Source of the DNA: Mesorhizobium australicum WSM2073
GTDB lineage: Bacteria; Pseudomonadota; Alphaproteobacteria; Rhizobiales; Rhizobiaceae
Reading direction: 5' to 3'
DNA length: 64,000 bases
NCBI RefSeq assembly: GCF_000230995.2
Contig: NC_019973.1
Location: 3,858,001 to 3,922,000, forward strand
Under the pieces are notes generated by a model that was given only the letters and a program-made list of their open reading frames with translations, was not told the DNA's origin and did not search any database. Every line of letters starts with the position of its first letter. Position 1 is the stretch's first letter. A program made the position numbers and the translations under genes. Shown here piece after piece: positions 18,683 to 27,852 of this stretch.

Positions 18683-19267
18683 ATGGCGTCGCCGATCATC
18701 GACTTTCTATTGACCCGAAATTCAGCACCGATACCCGACCTCAGGGAACCGGCGCCCAGCGACGCCGATATCGCCACGATGATCACCGCCGCCACACGCG
18801 TGCCCGACCATGGACGGCTCGAACCCTGGCGCTTCATCCTTTATCGCGGCGAAGCCCGCATCGAGATCGGCAAAAAACTAGCGGCCTTGGCCGAACAGCG
18901 CGAGGGGCCGTTGCCGGAAGGCCGTCGCAACCAGGAACTGGCGCGGTTCTCGCGCGCGCCGCTGGTGATCGGTGTCGTATCTATTCCGAGGGAGAACCCA
19001 AAAATCCCGCAATGGGAGATGTTCCTGTCCGGAGGCATGGCGGCGATGAACCTGATGATCGCGGCCACTGCGCTGGGCTATGGCACGAACATGATCAGCA
19101 ACTGGTATTCCGACGTGCCGGAGGGCAGGGCGATTCTCGGACTGGCGCCGCAGGAGCGCGTCGTCGGGTTCATCCATATCGGCTCCTACGCCGGTCCGGC
19201 GCCGGAGCGGCCACGGCCTGATCCGGCCAAGCTCTACACCGATTATGCCGGACCTTGGGCGGGCTGA
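18683..19267 (+). CDS. Nitroreductase family protein
   Basis: 194-residue FMN-dependent oxidoreductase of the nitroreductase fold. FMN-contact regions are TRVPDHGRLEPWRFIL (about residues 37-52), FLSGGMAAMNLMIAATALGYGTNMIS (about 118-143) and the late GFIHIGSYAG. ATG 18683 follows CAGGAG. Its stop abuts the ATG of the next gene with no gap, which points to one operon in which the flavin reductase neighbour shares flavin chemistry. The substrate is unknown. Confidence 0.87.
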   Translation: MASPIIDFLLTRNSAPIPDLREPAPSDADIATMITAATRVPDHGRLEPWRFILYRGEARIEIGKKLAALAEQREGPLPEGRRNQELARFSRAPLVIGVVSIPRENPKIPQWEMFLSGGMAAMNLMIAATALGYGTNMISNWYSDVPEGRAILGLAPQERVVGFIHIGSYAGPAPERPRPDPAKLYTDYAGPWAG

Positions 19268-19876
19268 ATGTTCTACGAGCCGTCCAAGGGGCATGGCCTG
19301 CCGCACGATCCTTCGAAGGCGATCGTCGCGCCGCGCCCGATCGGCTGGATATCGACGCTGAACCAGGCCGGCGAGGTCAATCTGGCGCCATACTCCTTCT
19401 TCAACGCCTTTTCGACGCGACCTTTCATTGTCTGGTTTTCCTCGGAGGGTGAGAAGGACAGCGCCTCGTTTGCCCAGGAAACCGGCGAGTTCGTCGCCAA
19501 TCTGGTCAGCCGCGATCTTGCGGACAAGATGAACTACACATCCGTCGACGCACCGCGTGGCGTCAACGAGTTCATCTATGCCGATCTCGCCATGGCGCCC
19601 TCGCGTCTCGTCAAGCCGCCGCGCGTGGCGGCTGCACCAGCGGCGCTCGAATGCCGGGTGACGGAAGTGTTTCGCCCGAAGGCGCTGGACGGATCACCGA
19701 CGAGTGCCTTTGTCGTCGCCGGTGAGGTGATCGGCGTTCACATCGACGATGCTTTCCTGAAAGACGGCCTGTTCGACATCACCAAGGCCGGCAATGTCGC
19801 GCGTCTCGGTTATATGGATTACGCCAGCGTCGACGACGTCTTTTCGATGCGGCGGCCACGCTGGGGCAAGGAGTAG
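19268..19876 (+). CDS. Flavin reductase family (DIM6/NTAB-like) protein
   Basis: 202-residue split-barrel FMN-binding protein. Recognised from the N-terminal KAIVAPRPIGWISTLNQAGEVNLAPYS, followed by SFFNAFSTRPF and the CRVTEVF…GEVIGVHI segment of flavoreductase-like proteins. The start codon immediately follows the nitroreductase stop, so the two are probably co-translated. It could supply reduced flavin or act on small aromatic substrates; this is inferred only from family and neighbour. Confidence 0.85.
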   Translation: MFYEPSKGHGLPHDPSKAIVAPRPIGWISTLNQAGEVNLAPYSFFNAFSTRPFIVWFSSEGEKDSASFAQETGEFVANLVSRDLADKMNYTSVDAPRGVNEFIYADLAMAPSRLVKPPRVAAAPAALECRVTEVFRPKALDGSPTSAFVVAGEVIGVHIDDAFLKDGLFDITKAGNVARLGYMDYASVDDVFSMRRPRWGKE

Positions 19877-19879
19877 CCG

Positions 19880-20761
19880 TCAGGCGGATATCCCGGCCGC
19901 TTTCGCGCGGGCCAGAAGGCGTTCGGCCAGCCGCAGATGCGGACGGTCGAACATCTTGCCGTCGATGCCGACGACGCCCGGATTTCCGGCCGCCTCGAAG
20001 GCCGCCACGATAGCCGCCGATTGTCTCACCGCCTCGGCAGAGGGCGTGAAGGCGGTGTTGATGACGGGCACCTGATCGGGGTGGATCGCCATTTTGCCGA
20101 TGAAACCGTCACGCTCGGCGTCGGCACATTCCGCGGCGAAGGCCACCATGTCGCGAAAGCCAGGAAATACGGTGTCGATCGCGGCGACTTCCGCGGCTCC
20201 GGCCGCGAGAATGGTCGTCAGGCGGGCGTGACGGAAGAGATCGGTGTAGCGGCCGTGCTCGTCGCGGGCAGAGCGTGCACCGATCGCGGCCGAAAGGTCT
20301 TCCGCGCCCCAGGTGAGACCGGCGAGCCGTGCGCTTGTCCCCGCATAGGTGGCGGCGGCGAGCACGCCCGCCGGAGTTTCGGTGATGATCGGCAGGATTT
20401 TTATCGACCCGTCGGGCAGGCCGTTTTCGGCTTCCCAAACCCTGAGCTTGGCCGCGAGCTGCTGCACATCCTGGCCGCTGTTCGATTTAGGCAGCATGAT
20501 GCCGTCCGGTCTTGCCGGAACGAGCTTGGCAAGATCATCGTCCGTCATTCCGGTCGAGAGGTCGTTGACCCTGACATAAAGCGCCGAGTTGGTTTGCCCC
20601 CTGCGTTCGAGGATAAAGCGCGCCGCGATCTCGCGCGCCCGCGCCTTGTTCTGCGGCGCCACGGAGTCCTCGAGATCGACGATAACCACGTCGGCGCCGG
20701 CGCCAAATCCCTTTTCCAGCTTCCGTTCGGAATCGCCTGGAACGAATAGCAGCGAGCGCAT
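19880..20761 (-). CDS. CoA ester lyase (HpcH/HpaI aldolase, citrate lyase beta-like)
   Basis: 293-residue TIM-barrel lyase resembling CitE and malyl/citramalyl-CoA lyases. It starts MRSLLFVPGDSERKLEK and has VIVDLEDSVAPQNKARAR (Mg and CoA region, about 27-44), ILPIITETPAGVL, LTWGAEDLSAAIG and GKMAIHPDQV. It cleaves or forms C-C bonds of acyl-CoA hydroxy acids. Its ATG overlaps the stop of the MaoC-like gene by one base (TGATG), so the two form a coupled pair. A malyl-, mesaconyl- or citramalyl-type pathway is possible; the substrate is undecided. Confidence 0.88.
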   Translation of the reverse strand: MRSLLFVPGDSERKLEKGFGAGADVVIVDLEDSVAPQNKARAREIAARFILERRGQTNSALYVRVNDLSTGMTDDDLAKLVPARPDGIMLPKSNSGQDVQQLAAKLRVWEAENGLPDGSIKILPIITETPAGVLAAATYAGTSARLAGLTWGAEDLSAAIGARSARDEHGRYTDLFRHARLTTILAAGAAEVAAIDTVFPGFRDMVAFAAECADAERDGFIGKMAIHPDQVPVINTAFTPSAEAVRQSAAIVAAFEAAGNPGVVGIDGKMFDRPHLRLAERLLARAKAAGISA

Positions 20762-21213
20762 CAGTCTGCCTTCTTCAGCATCATCGCTTGCCTGATGCAT
20801 TTGGCGACCAGATCGCCATGCTGGTTGTAGGCGCGGTGCTCGAATTCGACGATGCCGCGGTCGGGCTTCGACCTGGATTCGCGCACCGAGACGACAGATG
20901 TTTCGACGCGGATGGTGTCGCCATGGAAGACCGGGTGAGGAAACACGGTTTCCTTCATGCCGAGATTGGCAACCGTCGTGCCGACCGTGATGTCGTTGAC
21001 CGAAATGCCGATCATCAGGCCGAGCGTGAACAGCGAGTTGACCAGCGGCTTGCCCCATTCGCTCCTAGCGGCGAAATCGAAGTCGATATGCAGCGGCTGC
21101 GGGTTCAGCGTCATCACCGAAAACAGCATGTTGTCGCTCTCGGTGACAGTCTTGCGCAGCGTGTGCCGGAAGACATGGCCGACAACAAACTCCTCCAGAT
21201 ATAGCCCGGCCAT
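20761..21213 (-). CDS. MaoC-family hot-dog-fold dehydratase
   Basis: 150-residue (R)-specific hydratase-like protein. The MaoC catalytic region reads TESDNMLFSVMTLNPQPLHID (Asp/Asn…His, about 25-45). GKPLVNSLFTLGLMIG, FPHPVFHGDTI and VEFEHRAYNQHGDLVAKC follow. It is likely to add or remove water on an enoyl-CoA, feeding or draining the adjacent CoA ester lyase; mesaconyl-CoA or itaconyl-CoA type hydration are candidates by analogy. First gene of the two-gene operon. Confidence 0.87.
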   Translation of the reverse strand: MAGLYLEEFVVGHVFRHTLRKTVTESDNMLFSVMTLNPQPLHIDFDFAARSEWGKPLVNSLFTLGLMIGISVNDITVGTTVANLGMKETVFPHPVFHGDTIRVETSVVSVRESRSKPDRGIVEFEHRAYNQHGDLVAKCIRQAMMLKKAD

Positions 21214-21344
21214 CTTCCGCCTCCTGCGCTGTCTGACGGTTGATAGGCGCTGCTTCAGGCGCTCGCAAGCCAGTTAATGAACATGGTGAACCGTTCGTAA
21301 ACCATTTCTGCCTACCCTTCTCACGGGGCCGGAAACCTTCCGGC

Positions 21345-22490
21345 ATGGGGCGTAAGCAGACGGGCATGGTAGTTGTTTCGCATTTCCTGAAATGGATCTA
21401 CACGGCCAGGGTTTCGGAGCGCGCCGCCGCCGCTCATGCGCTGGCCCGAGCCTATGTGAATTGCGAATTGCCGTTCGAGGATCGCTGCGCCGCCGAGGCC
21501 GCGCTGACGCTGCTGCTCGACGACGCCTCGTCGAAAGTGCGGCTGGCGATGGCGGAAGCGTTCTCGATGAGCCATCACGCACCGTTGCAGATCATCAGTG
21601 CGCTTGCCGCTGACCAGCCGGAGGTCGCCGGGGTCGTGCTGGCGCGCTCGCCGCTGCTCACCGACGCCGACCTGATCAATCGCGTGGCGGCGAGCCAGAA
21701 GGCAACGCAGAAGCTGATCGCCGACCGGCCTTCCGTCTCGATGGCGCTTTCGGCGGCCATCGCCGAGGTCGGGGAGGCGGAGGCATGCGCCGTGCTTTTG
21801 GCCAATAGCGGCGCCGACATCGCGTCACTCAGCTTCCGGCGCATGGCGGAACGCCACGGGCATCTGCCTCTGGTGCGCGAGGCGCTGATATCGGATATCA
21901 GGCTGCCTGCCGATTGCCGGCATATGCTGCTCGTCAAGCTCGGCGAGACATTGAAGACATCGCCGCTGGTCATGGCATTGATGGGAGCCGCGCGTGCCGA
22001 CCGGGTCATGCGCGATGCTTGCGTCAAGGCCTCGGTGACGCTGATCGAGGGCACGCGCCAAGAAGAGCACGCCGCGCTGATCGAGCATCTCAGGCTGCGC
22101 GGCGATCTGACCGCGAGCTTCCTGATCCGCACCATCGCGCACGGCAAGGTCGATTTCTTCGGCTCGGCGCTGGTGGCGCTCAGCCAGCAATCCGAACCAC
22201 GGGTGAGGGCGCTGCTGGCCGGCGGGCACGACGTGGCCCTGCAGGCGCTGTTCCGCAGTGCCGGCATGGCTGCCGCCACGCATGCCGTCATCCTGCGCGC
22301 CCTGAAGATCTGGCGCGAGGTCGCCAACGGCAAGCGCGTCGCCGGCGTGCAGGAAGTCAGTTGGCTGATGCTCAAGGAATTGGGCGGGCAATCCGCCGAA
22401 GGCGATCTTGCCGCATTGATCAAATCGATCCACCTAGACGCCCTGCGTGAGAACGCACGCGGCCATGCACTGGCGATCGCCGCTGCCTAG
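21345..22490 (+). CDS. DUF2336 domain-containing protein
   Basis: About 381 residues from ATG 21345 (ATG 21366 is an alternative). An alpha-helical, HEAT-like protein common in alphaproteobacteria. The DUF2336 core includes LLDDASSKVRLAMAEAFS, VVLARSPLLTDADLINRVA and SFRRMAERHGHLPLVREAL. No signal peptide or membrane segment. The role is unestablished; helical-repeat structure suggests protein-protein contacts. It ends tail-to-tail with the FUSC gene, the two stops sharing the four bases CTAG (22487-22490). Confidence 0.78.
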   Translation: MGRKQTGMVVVSHFLKWIYTARVSERAAAAHALARAYVNCELPFEDRCAAEAALTLLLDDASSKVRLAMAEAFSMSHHAPLQIISALAADQPEVAGVVLARSPLLTDADLINRVAASQKATQKLIADRPSVSMALSAAIAEVGEAEACAVLLANSGADIASLSFRRMAERHGHLPLVREALISDIRLPADCRHMLLVKLGETLKTSPLVMALMGAARADRVMRDACVKASVTLIEGTRQEEHAALIEHLRLRGDLTASFLIRTIAHGKVDFFGSALVALSQQSEPRVRALLAGGHDVALQALFRSAGMAAATHAVILRALKIWREVANGKRVAGVQEVSWLMLKELGGQSAEGDLAALIKSIHLDALRENARGHALAIAAA

Positions 22491-24556
22491 GTTTTCTCCC
22501 TCGCGAAGAAATCCGGGAAATCTTCCATCGCCGCGGCGATGATGCGCAGGGACGCCGCGATCTGCAGCATGTCGCCGGTGGCGTTTCGCTGGGCGATGCC
22601 TGCCGCATACTGCCGGGCGACGGCAATGGTCGCTGTTTGCGGATCCCCAGGGGCTCGGAAAAGCAGCTCGCGCGCCAGTCCCCTCAGGAAGGTGGCGATT
22701 GAAAGCGTCGTTTCCGATGGGAGGGCATGGTTTTGGCTGGCCGTGCGCAGCCGCAGGATTTCCAGGCCGACCGTGACGGAAGCGACGCCGCCGCCCAGCA
22801 CCGCCTCGCCCTTCCTGCCGGAATTCTGCACCAGCGGCATCAACTGATTGACCCGGTCGTAAGCGAGGCTCTCGAAGGCTGAGCGCCTCGGCACGCGCTC
22901 ATGCAGGCAAAGCCGCGCCAGATCCTCCCGCATGGCCCGCACGATGCGGTCGGCCGCGAGCCATGGATCGGCCGGCAATACCACGATGAAGACGCCGATG
23001 GCCAAGAGGATGCCGACCAGGATGGATGCCGAGCCGGCGAAGAAGGGGCCGGGATCGTAGGTCATCGCCTGATGTGGGCTGAGAAAGGCCAGAAAATTGA
23101 TGGCGAAGGCCGTCGCCACGCCGACATGGCGCGGATTGGCCATGGCGAGTGCCGCCGGCACCATGATCGGCACGACGAACAGCATGAACCAGCCGAAGCC
23201 GGGCAGAGCAGGGAGCGCAACCTGCCCGACGAGAAAGGCAAAAGGCAAAGCGAGCAGCGTTCCCTTGAAGAATCCCCAGGATACTTGCACGGGGTCGGGG
23301 CGAGCGGCAAACAGGCTCGACACGACGGCAACGAGGATGACGGTGCCGGCCGCCTCCGACCACTTCGTCGTCAGCCAGAAAGCCGCCACCAGCAGCGTGG
23401 CAACGGCCGCGCGGATGGCGTTGCGCGCAGCACCGGGATAGTCGCGATGCACCACCAGGGCCGGCTGCTGGCTGCCGGGACCTGGACGGCGCGTGACCGG
23501 CGCGCGCAAGGCATCGAGGCCACGCAGCACCTGTTTCAGCGCCTCGGCGAAATCGGCCGCTATGGTAAGGCGGGTAATGGTGCCGACCCTGTCCTCACCC
23601 GGCTCGATCGAGGCGTCGGGCATTTGCCTGGCCCTGATCGAGATCGCGTCGAGCCGCGCCACCCAGGATGAGGTATCGTCCAGCGCTCCCGGCTTGGCTG
23701 CCAGTTCGCTGACAAGGGCCTGCAGTTCCGAGCGCACCGGGATGAGGGCGGCGTTTTTGGGAGCGGCATGCGAATAGAGCGCGCGCGCCGCCGAAAGTGC
23801 CGAAAGCAGTTGTCCGATGGTGCGCCGCACCGGATGCGCGCGCGGCGCGAAGCTCGGCGCTTCGAGCCTGGCATAGGCGCGCATCTCGCCAAGCGTCTGG
23901 GTATCGGCGACAAGCTTCCGGTGCAGGCCGATCAGCGTTGCCCGGTCGCCGCCTGAAAACGCACCGCCGGCATAGGTGGCGAGGTCGAGAATGCAGCGTT
24001 TCAGCCGCGAGACGATGGCGTCGCTGGCCAGTTTTGGCAGGATCAGTCGGCTGGTCAGGCCGGCGCAGACGATGCCGAGCACGATCTCGGCACAACGCGC
24101 GACCGCGAGGTCTACGACCAGATGCGGTTGTCCGAAAGCGGGCAGGCCGATGATCATTGCGGTGTAGCCTGCAAGAGCCGCGCCATAGGCTTCGGGATTG
24201 CGCAGCAGCGACGAGACGAAGGTGCAAATGCCAATCCAGACAGCAAGCACCGTCACCAGAATCCAGGGGCCGGTGCCGAATGCCGTGGTGATGCCGATTG
24301 CCGCGACACCGCCGGCCAGCGTGCCGAGCAGGCGGTAGAAGCCTTTCGCCAGCACCATGCCGGCAACCGGCTGGGCGACGATGAACACCGTCATCATCGC
24401 CCATTGCGGATGGTCGAGCTTCAGCGCGTAAGCGGCCAGCAATGCGATCATGCCGGCCGAAACGGTGCGCAGCGCGAAAATCCAGTCCGAGCGTGTCGGT
24501 TGCGTCAGCCCGGCCAGGCTCGTCTCGAAATAGGTTTTCAGCCGCGCCCAGGTCAC
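22487..24556 (-). CDS. FUSC-family membrane transporter (AaeB-like)
   Basis: 689-residue inner-membrane protein. Two blocks of transmembrane helices (about residues 28-180 and 370-510) alternate with two large cytosolic helical regions, the architecture of fusaric-acid-resistance/AaeB-type exporters. The N-terminal block begins AGMIALLAAYALKLDHPQWAMMTVF, which contains the conserved (Y/H)P…WA motif, and the second carries LVAAFWLTTKWSEAAGTVIL. The usual partner membrane-fusion protein and outer-membrane factor are not in this window. Substrate unknown, perhaps aromatic acids. Confidence 0.85.
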   Translation of the reverse strand: MTWARLKTYFETSLAGLTQPTRSDWIFALRTVSAGMIALLAAYALKLDHPQWAMMTVFIVAQPVAGMVLAKGFYRLLGTLAGGVAAIGITTAFGTGPWILVTVLAVWIGICTFVSSLLRNPEAYGAALAGYTAMIIGLPAFGQPHLVVDLAVARCAEIVLGIVCAGLTSRLILPKLASDAIVSRLKRCILDLATYAGGAFSGGDRATLIGLHRKLVADTQTLGEMRAYARLEAPSFAPRAHPVRRTIGQLLSALSAARALYSHAAPKNAALIPVRSELQALVSELAAKPGALDDTSSWVARLDAISIRARQMPDASIEPGEDRVGTITRLTIAADFAEALKQVLRGLDALRAPVTRRPGPGSQQPALVVHRDYPGAARNAIRAAVATLLVAAFWLTTKWSEAAGTVILVAVVSSLFAARPDPVQVSWGFFKGTLLALPFAFLVGQVALPALPGFGWFMLFVVPIMVPAALAMANPRHVGVATAFAINFLAFLSPHQAMTYDPGPFFAGSASILVGILLAIGVFIVVLPADPWLAADRIVRAMREDLARLCLHERVPRRSAFESLAYDRVNQLMPLVQNSGRKGEAVLGGGVASVTVGLEILRLRTASQNHALPSETTLSIATFLRGLARELLFRAPGDPQTATIAVARQYAAGIAQRNATGDMLQIAASLRIIAAAMEDFPDFFAREKT

Positions 24557-24600
24557 ATGCTGGTCTCCATGTCAGGAACGCAAGCTAAACGCGCCAGCGG

Positions 24601-26658
24601 CTAGATATCCAGCACTTCCGTCTCGGCGAATTCGGCGCGTTCCTGGATGAAGCGGAAGCGGGCTTCGGGTTTGGTGCCCATCAGCTCGTCGACCCTGTCC
24701 TTGGTGGCGGAATCGACTTCGTTCACATCGACCCTGAGCAAGGTGCGCTTCCTTGGATCCATGGTGGTTTCCTTGAGCTGCGCGGCCATCATTTCGCCCA
24801 GGCCCTTGAAGCGGCCAAGCTCGACCTTGCCGCGCCCGGTGAATTCGGTGCGCAGAAGCTCGTCCTTGTGGGCGTCGTCGCGGGCATAGGCGACCTTGCC
24901 GCCTTGCCTGATCGAGTAAAGCGGCGGCACCGCCAGATAGAGATGGCCGCCGCGCACCAGCGCCGGCATCTCCTGGTAGAAGAAGGTGATCAGCAGCGAA
25001 GCGATGTGTGCGCCGTCGACGTCGGCGTCGGTCATGATGATGACGCGGTCGTAGCGCAAATCCTCGTCACGGTATTTTGACCGTGTGCCGCAGCCGAGCG
25101 CCTGGATCAGGTCCGATATCTGCTGGTTGGCGGCCAGCTTGTCATTGCCGGCGCTGGCGACGTTGAGGATTTTTCCGCGCAGCGGCAAGACGGCCTGGCT
25201 GGCACGATCGCGCGCCTGCTTGGCCGAGCCGCCGGCGGAATCGCCTTCGACGATGAAGAGTTCGGCACCCGCCGCCGCGTTCTGCGTGCAGTCGGCGAGC
25301 TTGCCCGGCAAGCGCAGCTTGCGCACCGCGCTCTTGCGCGACACTTCCTTTTCCTGGCGGCGGCGCACCCGTTCGTCGGCGCGCGCGATCACCCAGTCGA
25401 GCAGCTTCGAGGCTTCCTGCGGATTGTCGGCCAGCCAATGGTCGAATGGGTCGCGGATCGCGGTCTCGACGATGCGTATCGCTTCGATCGTCGCCAGCCT
25501 GTCCTTGGTCTGGCCGACGAATTCCGGCTCGCGGATGAACACCGACAGCATGCCGGCGGCCGAAATCATGACGTCTTCCGAGGTGACGATCGAGGCGCGC
25601 TTGTTGCCGACGAGGTCGGCATAGGCGCGCAGACCGCGCGTCAGCACGTTTCGGAAGCCGGCTTCGTGGGTGCCGCCTTCACCGGTCGGGATGGTGTTGC
25701 AGTAGGAATTGATGAAGCCGTCGCCACCGAACCAGGTGACCGCCCATTCGAGCGAGCCATGGCCGCCTTGCTTGTCGCTCTTGCCGGCGAAGATTTCGCG
25801 CGTCACCTGGAAATCGTCGCCGAGCGACGCCTTCAGATAATCCTTGAGGCCGCCTGGGAAATGGAATTCCGCCTTGGCCGGTGTCTGATCCTTTTCCTTG
25901 ATGAGGGAGGGATCGCAGGTCCAGCGGATCTCGACGCCGCCAAACAGGTACGCCTTCGAACGCGTCATGCGGTAGAGACGCGCCGGCTCGAAGGCCGCGC
26001 CCTTGCCGAAAATCTGCTCGTCGGGATGGAAGCGGATTTTTGTGCCGCGCCGGTTGTGGACTTCGCCGAGCTGCTCCAGTCCGGTCACCGGGACGCCGCG
26101 CGAAAAGCGCTGGCGATAGAGCTGGCGCCCACGTGCCACCTCGACCTCAAGATGATCCGACAGGGCGTTGACGACGGAGACGCCAACGCCGTGCAGGCCG
26201 CCTGATGTCTCGTAGACCTTGGAGTCGAACTTGCCGCCCGAATGCAGCGTCGTCATGATGACTTCGAGCGCCGGCTTCTTGAATTTTGGGTGCATGTCGA
26301 CCGGAATGCCGCGGCCATTGTCGGTGACCGTGAGATGGCCGTCGGCGGAGAGTTCGACATCGATGAAGGTGGCGTGGCCGGCAACCGCTTCGTCCATCGA
26401 ATTGTCGATGACCTCGGCGAACAGATGGTGCATCGCCTTGTCGTCGGTGCCGCCAATATACATGCCTGGCCGGCGGCGCACCGGCTCAAGGCCCTCAAGC
26501 ACCTCGATGTCGGCGGCGCTGTAGCCCTCGCTGCCATCCTTGGTTGCGGCTGGACGCCTGGCGGCCGCCTGTACCAGCGGATCCGCCGGGCGCGCCGGCG
26601 TGCGAACCGGCTGCGGCTGTTTTTCCAGATTGCCGAAAAGATCGTTGTTGTCGTCCAT
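24601..26658 (-). CDS. parE: DNA topoisomerase IV subunit B
   Basis: ATPase subunit of topoisomerase IV, which decatenates daughter chromosomes with ParC. 685 residues from MDDNNDLFG (ATG 26658; ATG 26667 also possible). The GHKL ATPase has [24 protein letters not shown] and [16 protein letters not shown]. The TOPRIM domain carries [16 protein letters not shown] and [14 protein letters not shown]. It lacks the long insert of Gram-negative GyrB and ends [12 protein letters not shown]. It is divergent from the pilus operon, with about 240 bases between. Confidence 0.96.
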   Translation of the reverse strand: MDDNNDLFGNLEKQPQPVRTPARPADPLVQAAARRPAATKDGSEGYSAADIEVLEGLEPVRRRPGMYIGGTDDKAMHHLFAEVIDNSMDEAVAGHATFIDVELSADGHLTVTDNGRGIPVDMHPKFKKPALEVIMTTLHSGGKFDSKVYETSGGLHGVGVSVVNALSDHLEVEVARGRQLYRQRFSRGVPVTGLEQLGEVHNRRGTKIRFHPDEQIFGKGAAFEPARLYRMTRSKAYLFGGVEIRWTCDPSLIKEKDQTPAKAEFHFPGGLKDYLKASLGDDFQVTREIFAGKSDKQGGHGSLEWAVTWFGGDGFINSYCNTIPTGEGGTHEAGFRNVLTRGLRAYADLVGNKRASIVTSEDVMISAAGMLSVFIREPEFVGQTKDRLATIEAIRIVETAIRDPFDHWLADNPQEASKLLDWVIARADERVRRRQEKEVSRKSAVRKLRLPGKLADCTQNAAAGAELFIVEGDSAGGSAKQARDRASQAVLPLRGKILNVASAGNDKLAANQQISDLIQALGCGTRSKYRDEDLRYDRVIIMTDADVDGAHIASLLITFFYQEMPALVRGGHLYLAVPPLYSIRQGGKVAYARDDAHKDELLRTEFTGRGKVELGRFKGLGEMMAAQLKETTMDPRKRTLLRVDVNEVDSATKDRVDELMGTKPEARFRFIQERAEFAETEVLDI

Positions 26659-26895
26659 GCCTGCCATAGAGTCCAAGCTGCGAATCACCCGTCGATACTG
26701 CCACGCTTTTCAGCGCCAAGCGACGGAGGTTCCTGTTACGTTCGGGGATTTAACTGCTCTTACCCTAAAACCATTCGATAACCAAGCGGGCGGAAATAGG
26801 TCAAATGCCGCCGCGCAATATTCCTGATTCTTTAACAATGCCGCCTAGCGTGAGCCCAACATAACAAGAAACGGCGGGCATCAGGGGTTTTCGGC
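26659..26895. promoter_or_regulatory. Divergent intergenic region between parE and the tad/cpa operon
   Basis: 237 non-coding bases that must carry the parE promoter (leftward) and the pilus operon promoter (rightward). The stretch 26760-26870 is the most A/T-rich part and includes TTCTTTAACAATG near 26829, but I cannot assign a confident -35/-10 or a CtrA site by eye. A CAGGGG ribosome binding site precedes the GTG of cpaB. Confidence 0.4.
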
Positions 26896-27822
26896 GTGAG
26901 GGGCAAGGCCATAACGATGATCGGCATCGCCGCCGTTTTCGGCGCGATCTCGATCTTTGCCGCGGATTTCTGGGTCAAGAGCCAAGCGAAGGCCGATGCC
27001 CAGGAGAAAACGGCCTCGATCGCCGCTCCGGCCGCGCCCAGGATCGAGTTCAAGACCATCGTGGTGGCGAACGCGCCGTTGCGCTACGGCATGGAGCTCG
27101 ACCGCGCCAAGCTCAGCGAAATCCCGTGGCCGCAGGATTCCCTTCCGCAGGGCGCCTTTGCCACCATCGATGGATTGCTCGGCGAAGGCGGCCGGGTCGC
27201 GCTGTCGCCGATCGAGATCAACGAGCCGGTGCTGCTCGCCAAGCTGTCGGGACCGAACGGCCGCGCGACGCTGTCCAACATGCTGACGCCCGGAATGCGG
27301 GCGGTCACCATCCGCACCGACGAGATCGCCGGCGTCGGTGGCTTCGTGACGCCGGGCGACCGGGTCGATGTCGTGCTGACGCGCGATGCCGGCGAAATCC
27401 AGGAAGTCGCCAAGAACGCGCAAGGGGCTGCCGGTTCGACCATCACCTCGGAGATCGTCGTTGCCGACGCCAAGGTGCTCAGCGTCGGGCAGGGCGCCGA
27501 CGAGCGCCAGACGACGCCGCAGGTGGCCAATTCCGTGACCCTCGAGGTGACGAGCGACGGCGCGCAGAAAGTGGCGCTTGCCCGCACCGTCGGAACGCTG
27601 TCGCTGTCGCTTCGCTCCGCCAGCGAAGGCGGCGATGGCAAGAACGGCGTCACCACCATCTCTTCCTTCGGCGGATCCGTCGCTTCCAAGACGCAGGCCG
27701 TGGCCGGCTCCTTGTTCGATGCCATAGCGAAGGAGCCGGAGAAGCCTAAATTCAAGACGATCATCGTGACGCGCGGCACGCAGGCCGAGGAATATCAGGT
27801 TCCAACGCGGGACCAGAAGTAA
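26896..27822 (+). CDS. cpaB: Flp pilus assembly protein CpaB
   Basis: 308-residue inner-membrane/periplasmic component of the Tad pilus machine, thought to stabilise the secretin. One N-terminal membrane helix (about residues 6-24), then an SAF-like domain (IVVANAPLRYGMELDRAKLSEIPWP) and the RcpC/CpaB signature MRAVTIRTDEIAGVGGFVTPGDRVDVVLTR (about 134-163). Starts at GTG 26896. First gene of the operon; 30 bases before cpaC. Confidence 0.93.
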   Translation: MRGKAITMIGIAAVFGAISIFAADFWVKSQAKADAQEKTASIAAPAAPRIEFKTIVVANAPLRYGMELDRAKLSEIPWPQDSLPQGAFATIDGLLGEGGRVALSPIEINEPVLLAKLSGPNGRATLSNMLTPGMRAVTIRTDEIAGVGGFVTPGDRVDVVLTRDAGEIQEVAKNAQGAAGSTITSEIVVADAKVLSVGQGADERQTTPQVANSVTLEVTSDGAQKVALARTVGTLSLSLRSASEGGDGKNGVTTISSFGGSVASKTQAVAGSLFDAIAKEPEKPKFKTIIVTRGTQAEEYQVPTRDQK

Positions 27823-27852
27823 AGACCGGTGGGGACCGGGCGGGACGGGACA

